Below are positions 1 through 8,738 of a stretch of 64,000 bases of DNA, one piece after another. The DNA is from CAWAYR01 sp050250955 (GTDB lineage Bacteria > Acidobacteriota > Vicinamibacteria > Vicinamibacterales > UBA2999). Location of the stretch: the NCBI GenBank assembly GCA_050250955.1, contig JBFWNR010000007.1, positions 124,001 through 188,000 of the forward strand, in the 5' to 3' direction. Position 1 is the first letter of the stretch. Each line of letters starts with the position of its first letter. A program made the translations under genes and the position numbers. The notes beneath the pieces were generated by a model. The model did not search any database. It saw nothing but the letters and a program-made list of their open reading frames with translations, and had not been told where the DNA came from.

Positions 1-327
1 GACGACCAGCAGGATCACCTTCACGCGGAAGAAGAGGTTCTGATAGTTGCGGACCGGCGTGGCGTAGAACAGCAGCAGGCCGGTCGCCGTCATCACCGCG
101 AAGGCGCCCCGCGTCCACGGCAGCAGACGGTGGGTGAACGCCGACGCCGGCACGCCGCCGAACGACGCCCCGAGCAGCCGCAGGTCCATCATCGCGGTCG
201 TCCCGACGAACACGGCCAGCGTCAGCACGTGCGTCGACTCGACCAGCGGCCACATGAACAGCGACTCGCGCAGGGCGATGCTCGACGGGAACTCGGCCAG
301 CCAGTGCATCAGAGGCAGCAGCGACAC
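1..327 (-). CDS. Multi-pass membrane protein, DUF6644-like (C-terminus beyond window)
   Basis: The reading frame is open to base 1, so about 109 N-terminal residues are present. They contain hydrophobic stretches and motifs such as LVESTHVLTLAVFVGT and DLRLLG, which I associate with DUF6644-type integral membrane proteins; the assignment rests on resemblance only. I chose the GTG at 327 because a -10-like TATACT (bases 340-335) ends 7 bases before it. An in-frame ATG at 309 is the alternative. The gene is divergent from the cytochrome-like gene at 351 and shares a small AT-rich promoter island with it. No function can be given. Confidence 0.6.
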   Translation of the reverse strand, partial: MSLLPLMHWLAEFPSSIALRESLFMWPLVESTHVLTLAVFVGTTAMMDLRLLGASFGGVPASAFTHRLLPWTRGAFAVMTATGLLLFYATPVRNYQNLFFRVKVILLVV

Positions 328-334
328 GCGGAAG

Positions 335-344
335 AGTATATGCT
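335..344. promoter_or_regulatory. Shared divergent -10 island
   Basis: A ten-base AT-rich island contains TATACT read on the minus strand (340-335) and TATGCT read on the plus strand (339-344). Each ends 6-7 bases before the start codon of the gene it faces. No clear -35 is visible. This is inferred to drive both divergent genes with almost no 5' leader. Confidence 0.4.
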
Positions 345-350
345 CGGCCG

Positions 351-815
351 ATGCGAACAGCCCTGCTGGTGGTCGTCCTCGGGGCACTCGGCGCGGCCGT
401 GCTCGCCGCACAGGCGCCCGCTCCCCCGCCGGCGACGGTGGCGCCGGCCCCGCAGCCGCGCATCGTCGGCACAATGAGCGAGCTCATGGTGCACCTGATT
501 CGTCCGACATCGGATGCGATCTTCTACATCACCAGCCGCACGCCGACGACGAGCGAGGCGTGGACGGCGCTGCAGGCGCAGGCGCTCACGCTGGCCGAGT
601 CGGCCAACCTGTTGATGCTGCCGGCGCACGCCCGCGGCCGGCGCCAGTGGCTGGACGACGCAGACCTGATGCGCGAAGCCGGGCGGAAGGCGTTCGCGGC
701 CGCCAAGGCCAGGGACGTGGCGGCGCTCGAGGCCCTCAACGACGAGCTCTATCAGTCGTGCGTCACCTGCCACGAGCACTTCCGGCCGGGCTACGGCAAG
801 CGCCCTGGCCGCTGA
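351..815 (+). CDS. Exported small c-type cytochrome-like protein
   Basis: The 154-residue protein has an N-terminal signal peptide ending near ALAAQA and a single C-terminal heme-binding motif, CVTCH, near residue 141. One C-terminal CxxCH on a mostly helical chain resembles the cytochrome c-prime fold class. It is therefore probably a periplasmic electron carrier or sensor. A paralogue lies at 3359-3826 with the same layout, including the ESGNLLM/ESANLLM segment and an overall match along the length. The two flank the PDZ protein at 822. The gene ends inside an inverted repeat shared with the convergent neighbour's stop codon. Confidence 0.7.
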   Translation: MRTALLVVVLGALGAAVLAAQAPAPPPATVAPAPQPRIVGTMSELMVHLIRPTSDAIFYITSRTPTTSEAWTALQAQALTLAESANLLMLPAHARGRRQWLDDADLMREAGRKAFAAAKARDVAALEALNDELYQSCVTCHEHFRPGYGKRPGR

Positions 816-837
816 CGCCGATCAGGGCGTGGCGGCC
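807..837. terminator. Nested inverted repeat carrying both convergent stop codons
   Basis: Outer arms GGCCGC (807-812) and GCGGCC (832-837) enclose inner arms ACGCC (815-819) and GGCGT (826-830). The TGA of the plus-strand cytochrome gene (813-815) and the stop of the minus-strand PDZ gene (822-824) both lie within the structure. There is no T-run. It is probably a bidirectional terminator or mRNA 3'-end hairpin. Confidence 0.45.
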
Positions 838-3233
838 GGCGGCGCGTAGTTCCTGAGGTCGGCGCCGAGCGTCTGCTGGCCCAGCCGGCCGTGGACGGTC
901 TGGTAGCGTCCGTCGCGCCAGACCACGAAGGTCACCGCGTCGTCGAACGTCAACCTGGTGAACGTCCAGGTCTGCTGCGTCGAGCGGACCCGGTACCCGT
1001 GCATGCCGACGATCACGTCGTCCTTCTGCAGACCGGCACGGGCCGCCCGCTCGCCGAACGTCGTGAACGTGACGCCGTCGGCCGGCGGCGGCCCCTCGAG
1101 CGGCGGCGGTTCGAGACCGCGCGGCAGCGCGGTTCGCAGCAGGCCGACACCGCGGACGCGGTCGGCGGCATCGCCCGACCGCCGCGCCCTCCGCAGATAG
1201 TAGGCGCCGAGCGGCGCATGGTTGTCGTAGCGTTCGGCGAGACCCAGGAGCACGGCTTCGGCATCGGCGTCGCGGCCCTGTCGCTCGAACGCTTCGGCTT
1301 GGGCCTGCAGCCCGGAGTTCGAGCCGACCGCGCCGGCAGCCGCCGCCACCTTGGCGGCGCGCTCGGCCTGGCCGGTGTCGAAGAGGTAGCGGACCAGCCA
1401 CAGCACGTCCCCGGCGGCGCGAACCCGGTTGGCCGAGCGCCAGAACCAGCGCTCGTATTCGACCGCCGCCTCGGCGTCTCGGCCGTCGCGCAGGTGCAGG
1501 CCGGCCAGCTGCGAGCAGGAGTCCACGTCGATCTCGCACGTGGCGGTGGCCAGCGCCACCGACTCGGCCGCCGACGGCTGCAGATCGCTCAGCATCCAGC
1601 GATGCGGCCGGACGTCGTAGTCGAGCACCCCCCCGAACTGCCGTCGCGCGTCGGCCACCGTCGGCGCGCCGTTGGCCAGCCGCCACGCCAGCGTCCACGC
1701 CACCCACGTCTCCGACGGCGCCTGGGCGTGCAGGCGTTCGATCGTCGGAACGGGCGTCGTATCCACCCGCGGCCGCAGGGCCCGCTCGATCGGCCGCAGG
1801 ATCGTCCCGTCGGGCGTCCACGGTGTGAACCAGGCGTCGGCGCTCGGCATCCGGACGGCCTGCCGCCGGTTGGCGACGGCGAGCGCATGCCAGATCGCCG
1901 GCGGCAGCTGGTGCGGCTCGGCGCGCAGCAGCGCCGCCGCGGCGCCGAGCGCGGCCGTCCGATCGGCCTCCTGGTCGGCGATGAGCGCCTGCAGCACCGG
2001 GAACAGCCGCAGGCCGGTCAGCGTCGCGACCAGTGCCGTCCTGATCTCGTCGGCACGCTGGCGCCGGCCGAGCATGTCGCGTTCGTGCCGGAAGGCCGCG
2101 AAGGCCCGGGCCACCAGGTGACGCTCGGCCGAACCGGCCCACAGGGGCCAGTCGAGGACCCGGAAGGCCTCGTCGGGCGCGGCGGCCGCCAGGTCGGACA
2201 TCATGGCCGGTTCCGCGGCGCCGGGACGATGCTCGGTCCAGGCCCGCACCGCCTCGTCGAGTTCAAACGCCACGCTCGACGCCGCGTACGTCTGGCCGCT
2301 CTCGACCGAAAAGCTGTCCTGCAGCGCCAGGCGGGACCAGGACAGTGACGGCGGCTCATCGGTCTCGTCGAGCCACGCCATCAACCGGTGGTCGCCGACG
2401 CGGTGGACCAGCGCCCGACCGTATTCGGTGCGCTCCAGCGGCGTGGCGCGCGTGGGCCATGCCAGCCGGCGCCAGTCGCCGGTGGCGCGCAGCTGCACGG
2501 CACGAGCCCAGGCCCGCACCGGCGCCGGAATCGGATCGACGTCGAGGCGCGCGGCGGCCGCGACGGCGTCCCCTTCGCGGCCGACCAGCGCCAGGAGCGC
2601 CGCGTCGGCGACGGCGGCCCCCTGGCCGGGCCTCGCCTCGCCACGCAGCACGGCGGCGACGGCGAGATGGGCGGTCAGGCGCGACAGCGCCGGGCGCTCG
2701 TCGGTGAAGGCCGCCGCCCCCTCGCGCAGCGCCATGGCAGCCAGCAGCAACGCCGCCTGCTCGTGTCCGGCGGCGCCGAGCGGCGCCCGCCGCACCTCTG
2801 CCGAGATCCGCCGGTCCTCGTCGAGCAGCCGGGTCGCCGAGGACGGCCCGAGCAGGGTCTCGAGCAGCCGACCCGCCGTCGCGTCGGCGCTACGGCCCGC
2901 GGCCGACGCGCGCCGCGCACCGAGCGCCTGGCGTACGACCTCGACGTAGGAGGACGGCGCCCAGAGATGTCCGGTGATCCGAACGGCCAGTGGGGCGGCG
3001 TCGCCCACCGTGACCGTGAAGACCGCGGGCGAGGCCGCCACCGTCGCCACCAGCAGGCGCGGCGGCGCCGCCATCGGCTGGTCCGCCCGCACCGCCCGGT
3101 GGATCCGCTCGACGATCGACGCGACGATCCACTCCTGCTCGGTGCGGGGCGCGACCGGCGAGGGCTGTGCCGCCGAGAGCGACGGGACCGCGACGAGGCA
3201 CGCGACGGCGGCGACGAGGGCAGGGACGCGCAT
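822..3233 (-). CDS. Exported protein with C-terminal PDZ domain
   Basis: This 803-residue protein starts with a Sec signal peptide (cleavage near LSAAQ). A long alanine-rich helical region follows that may form TPR-like repeats (for example around residues 520-680). A PDZ-type domain lies near the C-terminus (about residues 700-790), with the pattern GERAARAGLQKDDVIVGMHG. No protease catalytic motif is apparent, so it looks like a periplasmic scaffold or binding protein rather than an enzyme. It sits between two paralogous CxxCH proteins. I do not recognise the full-length family, and the function is unknown. Confidence 0.65.
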   Translation of the reverse strand: MRVPALVAAVACLVAVPSLSAAQPSPVAPRTEQEWIVASIVERIHRAVRADQPMAAPPRLLVATVAASPAVFTVTVGDAAPLAVRITGHLWAPSSYVEVVRQALGARRASAAGRSADATAGRLLETLLGPSSATRLLDEDRRISAEVRRAPLGAAGHEQAALLLAAMALREGAAAFTDERPALSRLTAHLAVAAVLRGEARPGQGAAVADAALLALVGREGDAVAAAARLDVDPIPAPVRAWARAVQLRATGDWRRLAWPTRATPLERTEYGRALVHRVGDHRLMAWLDETDEPPSLSWSRLALQDSFSVESGQTYAASSVAFELDEAVRAWTEHRPGAAEPAMMSDLAAAAPDEAFRVLDWPLWAGSAERHLVARAFAAFRHERDMLGRRQRADEIRTALVATLTGLRLFPVLQALIADQEADRTAALGAAAALLRAEPHQLPPAIWHALAVANRRQAVRMPSADAWFTPWTPDGTILRPIERALRPRVDTTPVPTIERLHAQAPSETWVAWTLAWRLANGAPTVADARRQFGGVLDYDVRPHRWMLSDLQPSAAESVALATATCEIDVDSCSQLAGLHLRDGRDAEAAVEYERWFWRSANRVRAAGDVLWLVRYLFDTGQAERAAKVAAAAGAVGSNSGLQAQAEAFERQGRDADAEAVLLGLAERYDNHAPLGAYYLRRARRSGDAADRVRGVGLLRTALPRGLEPPPLEGPPPADGVTFTTFGERAARAGLQKDDVIVGMHGYRVRSTQQTWTFTRLTFDDAVTFVVWRDGRYQTVHGRLGQQTLGADLRNYAPPAATP

Positions 3234-3358
3234 CCCCGCACCCGGTGCAAGCCTGCTGCCACGGCCGGCCGCTGCGGATTCACCGCACCTGCCGGCCCGC
3301 CGGCAGCGCGAGGCGCCGGCTCGACGACAGGACCGTCAGCCGGCGCACGGGCCGCGGG

Positions 3359-3826
3359 TCACGGCTGGGTATTGGGCCGCGCCAGTTCCACGGCGTAGCG
3401 GGCGTGACATGCCGTGCAGGTGTCGTAGACCTCGGCCCCGACGTCGAACACCGCCTGCGGGTCGCGCGACTCGGCGGCGCGGATCGCCTTCTCGCCGACG
3501 TCGACCATGGCCCGCGACAGCTGCATCCACTCGCCGCCGTCGCGCGGCCGGGCGCCGATCATCAGCAGGTTGCCCGATTCGGCGATCGTGTAGGCGCTGT
3601 GGATCAGGGCGTCCCACTCCCCTTCGGTCTCGGGCTTGAACTCGGTGACACCCGACTGGTCGACAATCGTGCCGACGCCGTCCCAATAGACGTCGGCGGC
3701 GGGCTCGACGACGAACTGCATCAGCTGCTTGACGTCGCCGACCGGGCGGATCGGCGGCGGCGCCGGCCCGCTGCACGCGCTGACCGAGACGGCGACACCG
3801 ACGGCGGCACAGACCACACGGCGCAT
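3359..3826 (-). CDS. Cytochrome c-like lipoprotein, paralogue of the 351-815 gene
   Basis: The product is about 155 residues. It has an N-terminal signal ending in a lipobox-like SVSAC, so it is probably a lipoprotein, and a C-terminal CTACH heme motif. The internal segment ESGNLLMIGARPRDGGEW matches the paralogue at 351-815. I chose the ATG at 3826 rather than 3835 because a TAAGAT box (3839-3834) overlaps the 3835 ATG and ends 7 bases before 3826. It is divergent from the HupE-like gene. A role in periplasmic electron transfer is inferred from the heme motif only. Confidence 0.65.
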   Translation of the reverse strand: MRRVVCAAVGVAVSVSACSGPAPPPIRPVGDVKQLMQFVVEPAADVYWDGVGTIVDQSGVTEFKPETEGEWDALIHSAYTIAESGNLLMIGARPRDGGEWMQLSRAMVDVGEKAIRAAESRDPQAVFDVGAEVYDTCTACHARYAVELARPNTQP

Positions 3827-3867
3827 GCCGCGCATCTTACCCGCAAGCGAGCGCGTATGATCCGGCG

Positions 3868-4983
3868 ATGCGCGGTCCCCTCGCCCGGCGGATCGCCGGC
3901 ACACTGGCGGTGCTGGCCCTGACCGCGGCGAGCCCCCGACTGGCGGCGCACGATCTGGAGCGGACCACCGTGCACCTCACGCTGGCTGCCGACGGCGGCT
4001 TCCAGCTGCGCCTGGCGCACGACCCCTCGTGGCTGGTGCTCCGCCTGGAGCGGTTCGCCGAGGCCCCGGGCACCGCGGCCCCGGGCGACGCGGCGGCGCG
4101 CGATGCCCAGCTGCGGGCGTGGGCACCGCTGATGATCGACCGGGTCGTGCTGTGGGTGGACGGGCAGGAGGTGCGGCCCGGGCGCGTCGAGTACGCGCCC
4201 CCGCCGGCCGCCGTACCGGCCGGCCAGTTCGCCCTGGCCGCCTACACCCTGCACGGCCGGATGCCCGCGGGGGCGCGCACGCTGCGCTGGTACTACGGCC
4301 TGGTCGTCGATCCCTATCCGCTGACGGTGACCCTGGCCGACGGCAGCGAGGCCACCGAATGGGTCCAGGGCGACGCCTGGAGCACGGCCCTGCCGCTCGG
4401 CGGCCCCTTCGCCACACCGTCGCGCTGGACGCGCCTGTGGCAGTACCTCGGCCTCGGCTACGTCCACATCCTGCCGCGTGGACTCGATCACATCCTGTTC
4501 GTCGTCGGCCTGTTCCTGCTCCAGGCGCGCCTCCGCCCGGTGCTGGTCCAGGTGACGACGTTCACCATCGCCCATTCGTTGACGCTCGCGCTGGCGCTCT
4601 ACGGCGTCGTCGCCCTGCCGCCGCGGCTGGTCGAACCGCTGATCGCGCTGTCGATCGTCTACGTCGCGGTCGAGAACCTGCGCACCAGGGCCCTGACACC
4701 GTGGCGGATCGCCCTGGTCTTCGCGTTCGGTCTCCTCCATGGCCTGGGCTTCGCCGGCGTGCTGACCGATCTGGCCCTGCCGCCGGGCGACTTCGCCGTC
4801 GCACTGGTCGGCTTCAATCTCGGCGTCGAAGCCGGCCAGCTCACGGTGATCGCGGCGGCCGCCCTGGCCGTCGGCTGGGGACGCCATCGCCCCTGGTATC
4901 ACCGCCGGGTGGTCGTGCCGTCGTCGCTCGTCATCGCCCTGGTCGGCGTCTACTGGACGGCGACCCGGGTCTTCTCCGCCTGA
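3868..4983 (+). CDS. HupE/UreJ_2-type membrane protein with exported N-terminal domain
   Basis: The 371-residue protein has a signal peptide, an extracytoplasmic N-terminal half of about 170 residues, and a C-terminal half (about 195-371) with six or so membrane helices. The membrane half contains YVHILPRGLDHILFVVGLF, with a conserved His near residue 200 and the following HD pair, typical of the HupE/UreJ_2 family. HupE/UreJ proteins are linked to nickel or cobalt transport, but this long two-part form has no assigned substrate. No hydrogenase or urease genes are in the window. A TATGAT box (3856-3861) ends 6 bases before the ATG, and no Shine-Dalgarno is seen. Confidence 0.75.
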   Translation: MRGPLARRIAGTLAVLALTAASPRLAAHDLERTTVHLTLAADGGFQLRLAHDPSWLVLRLERFAEAPGTAAPGDAAARDAQLRAWAPLMIDRVVLWVDGQEVRPGRVEYAPPPAAVPAGQFALAAYTLHGRMPAGARTLRWYYGLVVDPYPLTVTLADGSEATEWVQGDAWSTALPLGGPFATPSRWTRLWQYLGLGYVHILPRGLDHILFVVGLFLLQARLRPVLVQVTTFTIAHSLTLALALYGVVALPPRLVEPLIALSIVYVAVENLRTRALTPWRIALVFAFGLLHGLGFAGVLTDLALPPGDFAVALVGFNLGVEAGQLTVIAAAALAVGWGRHRPWYHRRVVVPSSLVIALVGVYWTATRVFSA

Positions 4984-5060
4984 TCGCCGGCGCCTCCGCC
5001 ATTCGTCCCCGACGGGAGGGTGCCGGTCACTTCGCTGGCGGCACCGCCGGACGCCCCCCC

Positions 5061-5066
5061 TACAAT
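5061..5066 (+). promoter_or_regulatory. -10-like TACAAT upstream of the DinB gene
   Basis: TACAAT lies 23 bases before the ATG at 5090, with a GAGGAG Shine-Dalgarno in between. This is the leadered architecture, in contrast to the box-next-to-start pattern of many genes in this window. Confidence 0.35.
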
Positions 5067-5089
5067 CGGTGGCGCCTGAGGAGGCCCTC

Positions 5090-5581
5090 ATGAGATCGCT
5101 CTTCGCATCCGCTGCGCTCGTCCTCGCCGTCGCGCCCGCCGCGCCGGCCCAGAACCCCCCGCCCACCTACGACCAGGTCGTGATCCGTTCGTGGAAGGCC
5201 ACGCACGACAAGATCCTCACCATGGCCAGGGACACGCAGTACCCGGACGACAAGCTGCAATGGAAGCCGCACGCCGACAGCCGGACGGTGCTGCAGGAGC
5301 TGCGGCACGTCACCCTCGGCCTGCGCGCCACCTCGGCACAGGCACGCGGCGAGAAGTTCGACTTCGCTGCCCAGGAAAAGGCCGACGAGGCCAAGCCGGC
5401 GACCCGCGCCTCGGTGGTCAGCGAGATGGAGGCGGCGATCGCCGAGTCCTACCCGCTGGTCGAAAAGACCCCGCGGCCACAGCTCATCGGCTGGCTCGAG
5501 CACCAGGGCGAGCACTACGGCAAGCTGGTGACGGCGTACCGCGTGAACGGCGTGGTGCCGCCGATCAGCCGCAAGAAATGA
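5090..5581 (+). CDS. Exported DinB-superfamily protein
   Basis: The 163-residue product has a signal peptide (cleavage near APAAPAQ) followed by a four-helix DinB-like domain. It shows the family's WKATHDKIL start, a central LRHVTLG segment and a C-terminal EHQGEHYGKLVTAYR, whose histidines would form the metal site. DinB/YfiT proteins are metal-binding helix bundles, some of which are bacillithiol or mycothiol transferases; the function here is unknown. The ATG at 5090 is chosen because it follows a good Shine-Dalgarno, GAGGAGG. An upstream in-frame ATG at 5069 would put that signal inside the gene. Confidence 0.75.
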   Translation: MRSLFASAALVLAVAPAAPAQNPPPTYDQVVIRSWKATHDKILTMARDTQYPDDKLQWKPHADSRTVLQELRHVTLGLRATSAQARGEKFDFAAQEKADEAKPATRASVVSEMEAAIAESYPLVEKTPRPQLIGWLEHQGEHYGKLVTAYRVNGVVPPISRKK

Positions 5582-5585
5582 GACC

Positions 5586-5653
5586 AGCGGCTAGCCGCTG
5601 AAGTTCGCGCCCGCGGGCACGCTTATCGCGACGTGCCCGCGGGCACGAACTTC
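5586..5653. terminator. Heptamer palindrome plus 22-bp inverted repeat between convergent genes
   Basis: AGCGGCTAGCCGCT (5586-5599) is a palindrome made of two opposed copies of the TAGCGGC heptamer. Immediately after it lie arms at 5600-5621 and 5632-5653 with one mismatch in 22 bases and a 10-base loop. The stop codon of the minus-strand NHL gene (5623-5625) lies in the loop, and the right arm encodes that protein's last residues (FVPAG). It is probably a bidirectional terminator lacking a T-run. Confidence 0.6.
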
Positions 5654-6705
5654 TGGATCCGCTGCCCGTAGGTGTCGGCGGCGTAGACCGCGCCCTTGGA
5701 GTCCACGACCACGCCGTGGACCCAGTCGAACTGGCCGGGGCCGAGGCCCTGCGAGCCCCAGGTGGCCAGCAGCGTCCCGTCGGCGAGCGAGAACTTGTGG
5801 ACGCGCTCGAGCAGGTGGTCGGCCATGTAGCCGACGCCTTCGGTGCCCTTCCGCGAGATGTGGACGTCCCACGGATTCCACTCGTTCTTGATCTCGCGCT
5901 TGTAGTTCAGATCCTTGTCGAACACCTGCAGGCGCTTGTTCTCGCGGTCGATGATGTAGAGGTTCTCGTCGGCGTCGACGGCCAGCTTGTGCGGCAGCAC
6001 CCACTCGCCGGGACCGGTGCCCTTGTCGGCCGGGCCGCCGGCGCCCTTGCCGACCTGCTTGAGGAACTTCCCGGTCTTGTCGTAGAGGATGACGCGGTTG
6101 TTGCCGTAGCCGTCGGTGACGACGATGTTGCCGCTCTTCAGGATGGCGATGCCCGACGGCAGATCGAGGTGGGTGGCGTCGTTGCCCTTCTCCATCGTCG
6201 TGCCGATCTGGAGCAGGAGGCGGTCCATGGCCGGGTTGAGCTTGACGATGCGGTGCGCGTCGCGCTCGATGACGTAGACGTTGCCCTCCCAGTCCACGCC
6301 GCCCGAGTGCTCCCAGTCGGGGTTGATTTTCTTGCCGTTGTACTCGCCGTCGCCGCCGGCCTGCAGCAGCGTGCCGGCGGTGTCGAAGATCATCACGGGC
6401 TTGGGGCCGCGGTTGAAGACATAGATGCGATCGTGCTGGTCGATGGCCAGGCCGGAAATGCCGGGCTGGTTGGTCGGCAGTCCACCCCCGCCGCCCATCT
6501 GCCCGCGAGCGCGGCGGGCGGCCGCCTGGGCTTCGCGTTCGGCCGGCGGCGGTGGCGCGTCGCGCAGGCCGAACCACATCCCTTGCGGCAACGTCGGCCA
6601 GTTGGGCACCAGCGTGTAGCCGCCGCTCCCCTGGGCGTCCACGCCCGGCGGCGTCGCCGCCATCAGCCCCGCCGCCACGATGAGTCCGAGTACCGTCCGT
6701 CGCAT
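5623..6705 (-). CDS. Exported NHL-repeat / six-bladed beta-propeller protein
   Basis: The 360-residue protein has a signal peptide (cleavage near GVDAQG) and repeated NHL-type blades: GISGLAIDQHDRIYVFNRG, HSGGVDWEGNVYVIERD, LPSGIAILKSGNIVVTDGYG, LPHKLAVDADENLYIIDRE and the final WVHGVVVDSKGAVYAADTYG. It resembles the peptidyl-alpha-hydroxyglycine amidating lyase-like propellers common in Acidobacteria. A binding or lyase role cannot be told from sequence. A second NHL protein lies at 61041. A TATAC box on the minus strand around 6729-6734 with a GGAGG-like signal suggests an ordinary leadered start. Confidence 0.75.
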   Translation of the reverse strand: MRRTVLGLIVAAGLMAATPPGVDAQGSGGYTLVPNWPTLPQGMWFGLRDAPPPPAEREAQAAARRARGQMGGGGGLPTNQPGISGLAIDQHDRIYVFNRGPKPVMIFDTAGTLLQAGGDGEYNGKKINPDWEHSGGVDWEGNVYVIERDAHRIVKLNPAMDRLLLQIGTTMEKGNDATHLDLPSGIAILKSGNIVVTDGYGNNRVILYDKTGKFLKQVGKGAGGPADKGTGPGEWVLPHKLAVDADENLYIIDRENKRLQVFDKDLNYKREIKNEWNPWDVHISRKGTEGVGYMADHLLERVHKFSLADGTLLATWGSQGLGPGQFDWVHGVVVDSKGAVYAADTYGQRIQKFVPAGTSR

Positions 6706-6803
6706 GCCGCGCCTCCGCGACGGCAGTTGTATACGGCCGCCGGAAGCGCGTCAACCGAAGACTCGCCACCACGGCGACCGGCCGCCGCGCTACACTGCGC
6801 GCC

Positions 6804-8738
6804 ATGTCGAGTGCTCGCGCCGCCCACCAGACGGTGGGCCCCCTGCAGATTCGCGCCGGTGTCCCGGCCGCCTACCACGATGTCCTGACGCCGGCCGCGC
6901 TGGCGGCGATCGAGTTCCTGGCGCCGCTCGACCGCCGGCGTGGCGAGCTGATGCGGGCCCGTACGGCCCGGCGCGCGGCTCGGGCCGCGGCCCGGACGCC
7001 GGTGGGCTTCCTCGCCGCCGACGGCATCATTCCCGGAACCGGTCTCACCGTCGCCGACGCCCGCGCCGGCCGCTTCGACGGCGGCGACATCCCGCAGGAC
7101 CTCGACCGGCAGTGGATCCAGGGCACCGGCCCGGCCGCCAGGCCCGGCACGCCGGCCCGCACCAGCCTGCGCAACGTCGCCTACGCGCTGCTCTCGGGCG
7201 CCGACGGCTGGATGTTCGACGGCGAGGACGCCCTCGGCCAGGTTTCCACCATGTCGCTCGACAACCAGCGCAACCTGGCGCTGGCCCTGGCCCGGGCGCC
7301 GATCTTCCTCGAGGTGGCGGCCGAGGTGGCCGGGGAGATGAACGCCTGGGCGCAGGGCGCCCTGGGCCACGACATCGTCGCCGACTGGCGGGCCCAGCTC
7401 GCCCACACGGTGCCGATCTTCCGGGCCCGCGGCCTCCACCTCGACGACCGCCACGTCCGCTGGGGCGACGGCACCGGGTTCTCGGCGTCGATCGTCGATG
7501 CGGCGATCTACGTCGCCAACAACCTGGCCAGCCTGACGGCGCTGGGCCGGCCGGTGGTGCTCTACCTGCCGAAGATCCAGACCGCCGAGGAAGCGGCGTT
7601 GTGGCACGACCTGCTCTCGGCCCTCGAGCGCCACGCCGGCGTCGCCGACGGCACCATCAAGGCCTACGTGCTGGTCGAGCAGCTCGAAGCCTGCTACCAG
7701 CTGATGGAGATCCGCGCCGTGCTCGGCCGCCATTTCGTCGGCTTCAACACCGGGCGCTGGGACTACATCAACAGCGTCTCGGACGCCCTGGCCTGGGATC
7801 CGGCGTTCCAGAACCCCAACATCGACGCCATCACCATGACCTATGCCTACATGGCGGCGTACGAAGACCGGGTCCGCCGCGCCGTCAACACGCCCGATCG
7901 CGGCGGCCGCACCGCGCTGTGGCAGGGCGGCATGGAGCCCAACATCCCGGTCGGCTCGCCGGCCGGCGTGCAGGCCGGCATGGCCCGCGCCGTCGCCGGC
8001 GCCGAACGCGAGCAGGCGGCCGGCGCCAGCGGCAAGTGGGTGGCGCACTGGAAGATGGTGCACATCGTGCGCCCGGTGTGGGAACGCCACGGCGAGGCCA
8101 ACCAGCGCGGGCGGAGTTTCCCGGCGCTGACCTACACCGACGCCGACGCCGCCGCCCTGCGCGAGCTGGCCCCCGCCCCGCGCACGGTGCGCGGCGCCCG
8201 CGACCTCGTCAGCGTGGCGATCCAGTACGGCAACGCCTTCGGCCAGGGCCTGCAGGCCGCGGCGCTGAAGCCGGCCGACTTCTTCGGCAACGACGACGTG
8301 CTCTACCTGATGGAGGACATGGCCACCGGCGAGATCCGCGTCAGCATCCTCTGGGAGTGGCTGCACAAGCAGGCGCCGTTCACCGAGGACGACGCTGCCA
8401 CCGGCGTCCGCGCCGGCGACACCCTGACCCCGGCGCTCTTCGCGCGGCTCCTCGACGAGGAGTACGCCAAGCTCCTCGCCGCGGGCAATCGCGACGTCCA
8501 CGACGACTCCAAGGCCACCACCCTGCCGATTGCCCGCGACATCGTCGACGCGCTGGTCCGCAGCCCGGTGAAGGCGCCGTGGTACATCGACCTGCTGAAC
8601 CTGACGCTCGACAACCACGATCGCGCCGAGTGCGCCCGGCGCGTGCAGGCCTACATGACCGCGTTCGCCGCCGACGGCACCCGCCTGACCGCCAACGTCG
8701 AGTTCGATCGCGCGGCTGGCGGAGTCGGCGGCGCATGA
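6804..8738 (+). CDS. aceB: Malate synthase (aceB type)
   Basis: The protein would condense glyoxylate with acetyl-CoA to give malate, the second step of the glyoxylate shunt. The family signature appears as GFNTGRWDYINS, preceded by YLPKIQTAEEAALW and followed by LMEDMATGEIRVSILWEWL near the C-terminus, all aligning in order with malate synthase A. At 644 residues it is about 100 longer than the E. coli enzyme. The extra length includes an N-terminal insertion (about residues 50-135) and a longer C-terminal tail. No isocitrate lyase is in the window. A TACACT box (6791-6796) ends 7 bases before the ATG. The stop overlaps the next gene's start, so the two are translationally coupled. Confidence 0.88.
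   Translation: MSSARAAHQTVGPLQIRAGVPAAYHDVLTPAALAAIEFLAPLDRRRGELMRARTARRAARAAARTPVGFLAADGIIPGTGLTVADARAGRFDGGDIPQDLDRQWIQGTGPAARPGTPARTSLRNVAYALLSGADGWMFDGEDALGQVSTMSLDNQRNLALALARAPIFLEVAAEVAGEMNAWAQGALGHDIVADWRAQLAHTVPIFRARGLHLDDRHVRWGDGTGFSASIVDAAIYVANNLASLTALGRPVVLYLPKIQTAEEAALWHDLLSALERHAGVADGTIKAYVLVEQLEACYQLMEIRAVLGRHFVGFNTGRWDYINSVSDALAWDPAFQNPNIDAITMTYAYMAAYEDRVRRAVNTPDRGGRTALWQGGMEPNIPVGSPAGVQAGMARAVAGAEREQAAGASGKWVAHWKMVHIVRPVWERHGEANQRGRSFPALTYTDADAAALRELAPAPRTVRGARDLVSVAIQYGNAFGQGLQAAALKPADFFGNDDVLYLMEDMATGEIRVSILWEWLHKQAPFTEDDAATGVRAGDTLTPALFARLLDEEYAKLLAAGNRDVHDDSKATTLPIARDIVDALVRSPVKAPWYIDLLNLTLDNHDRAECARRVQAYMTAFAADGTRLTANVEFDRAAGGVGGA

Noticed and set aside
134..856. Long plus-strand frames at the left end
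   Set aside because: They overlap the membrane protein and cytochrome genes in another frame and give Arg/Ala-rich sequence with no motif.
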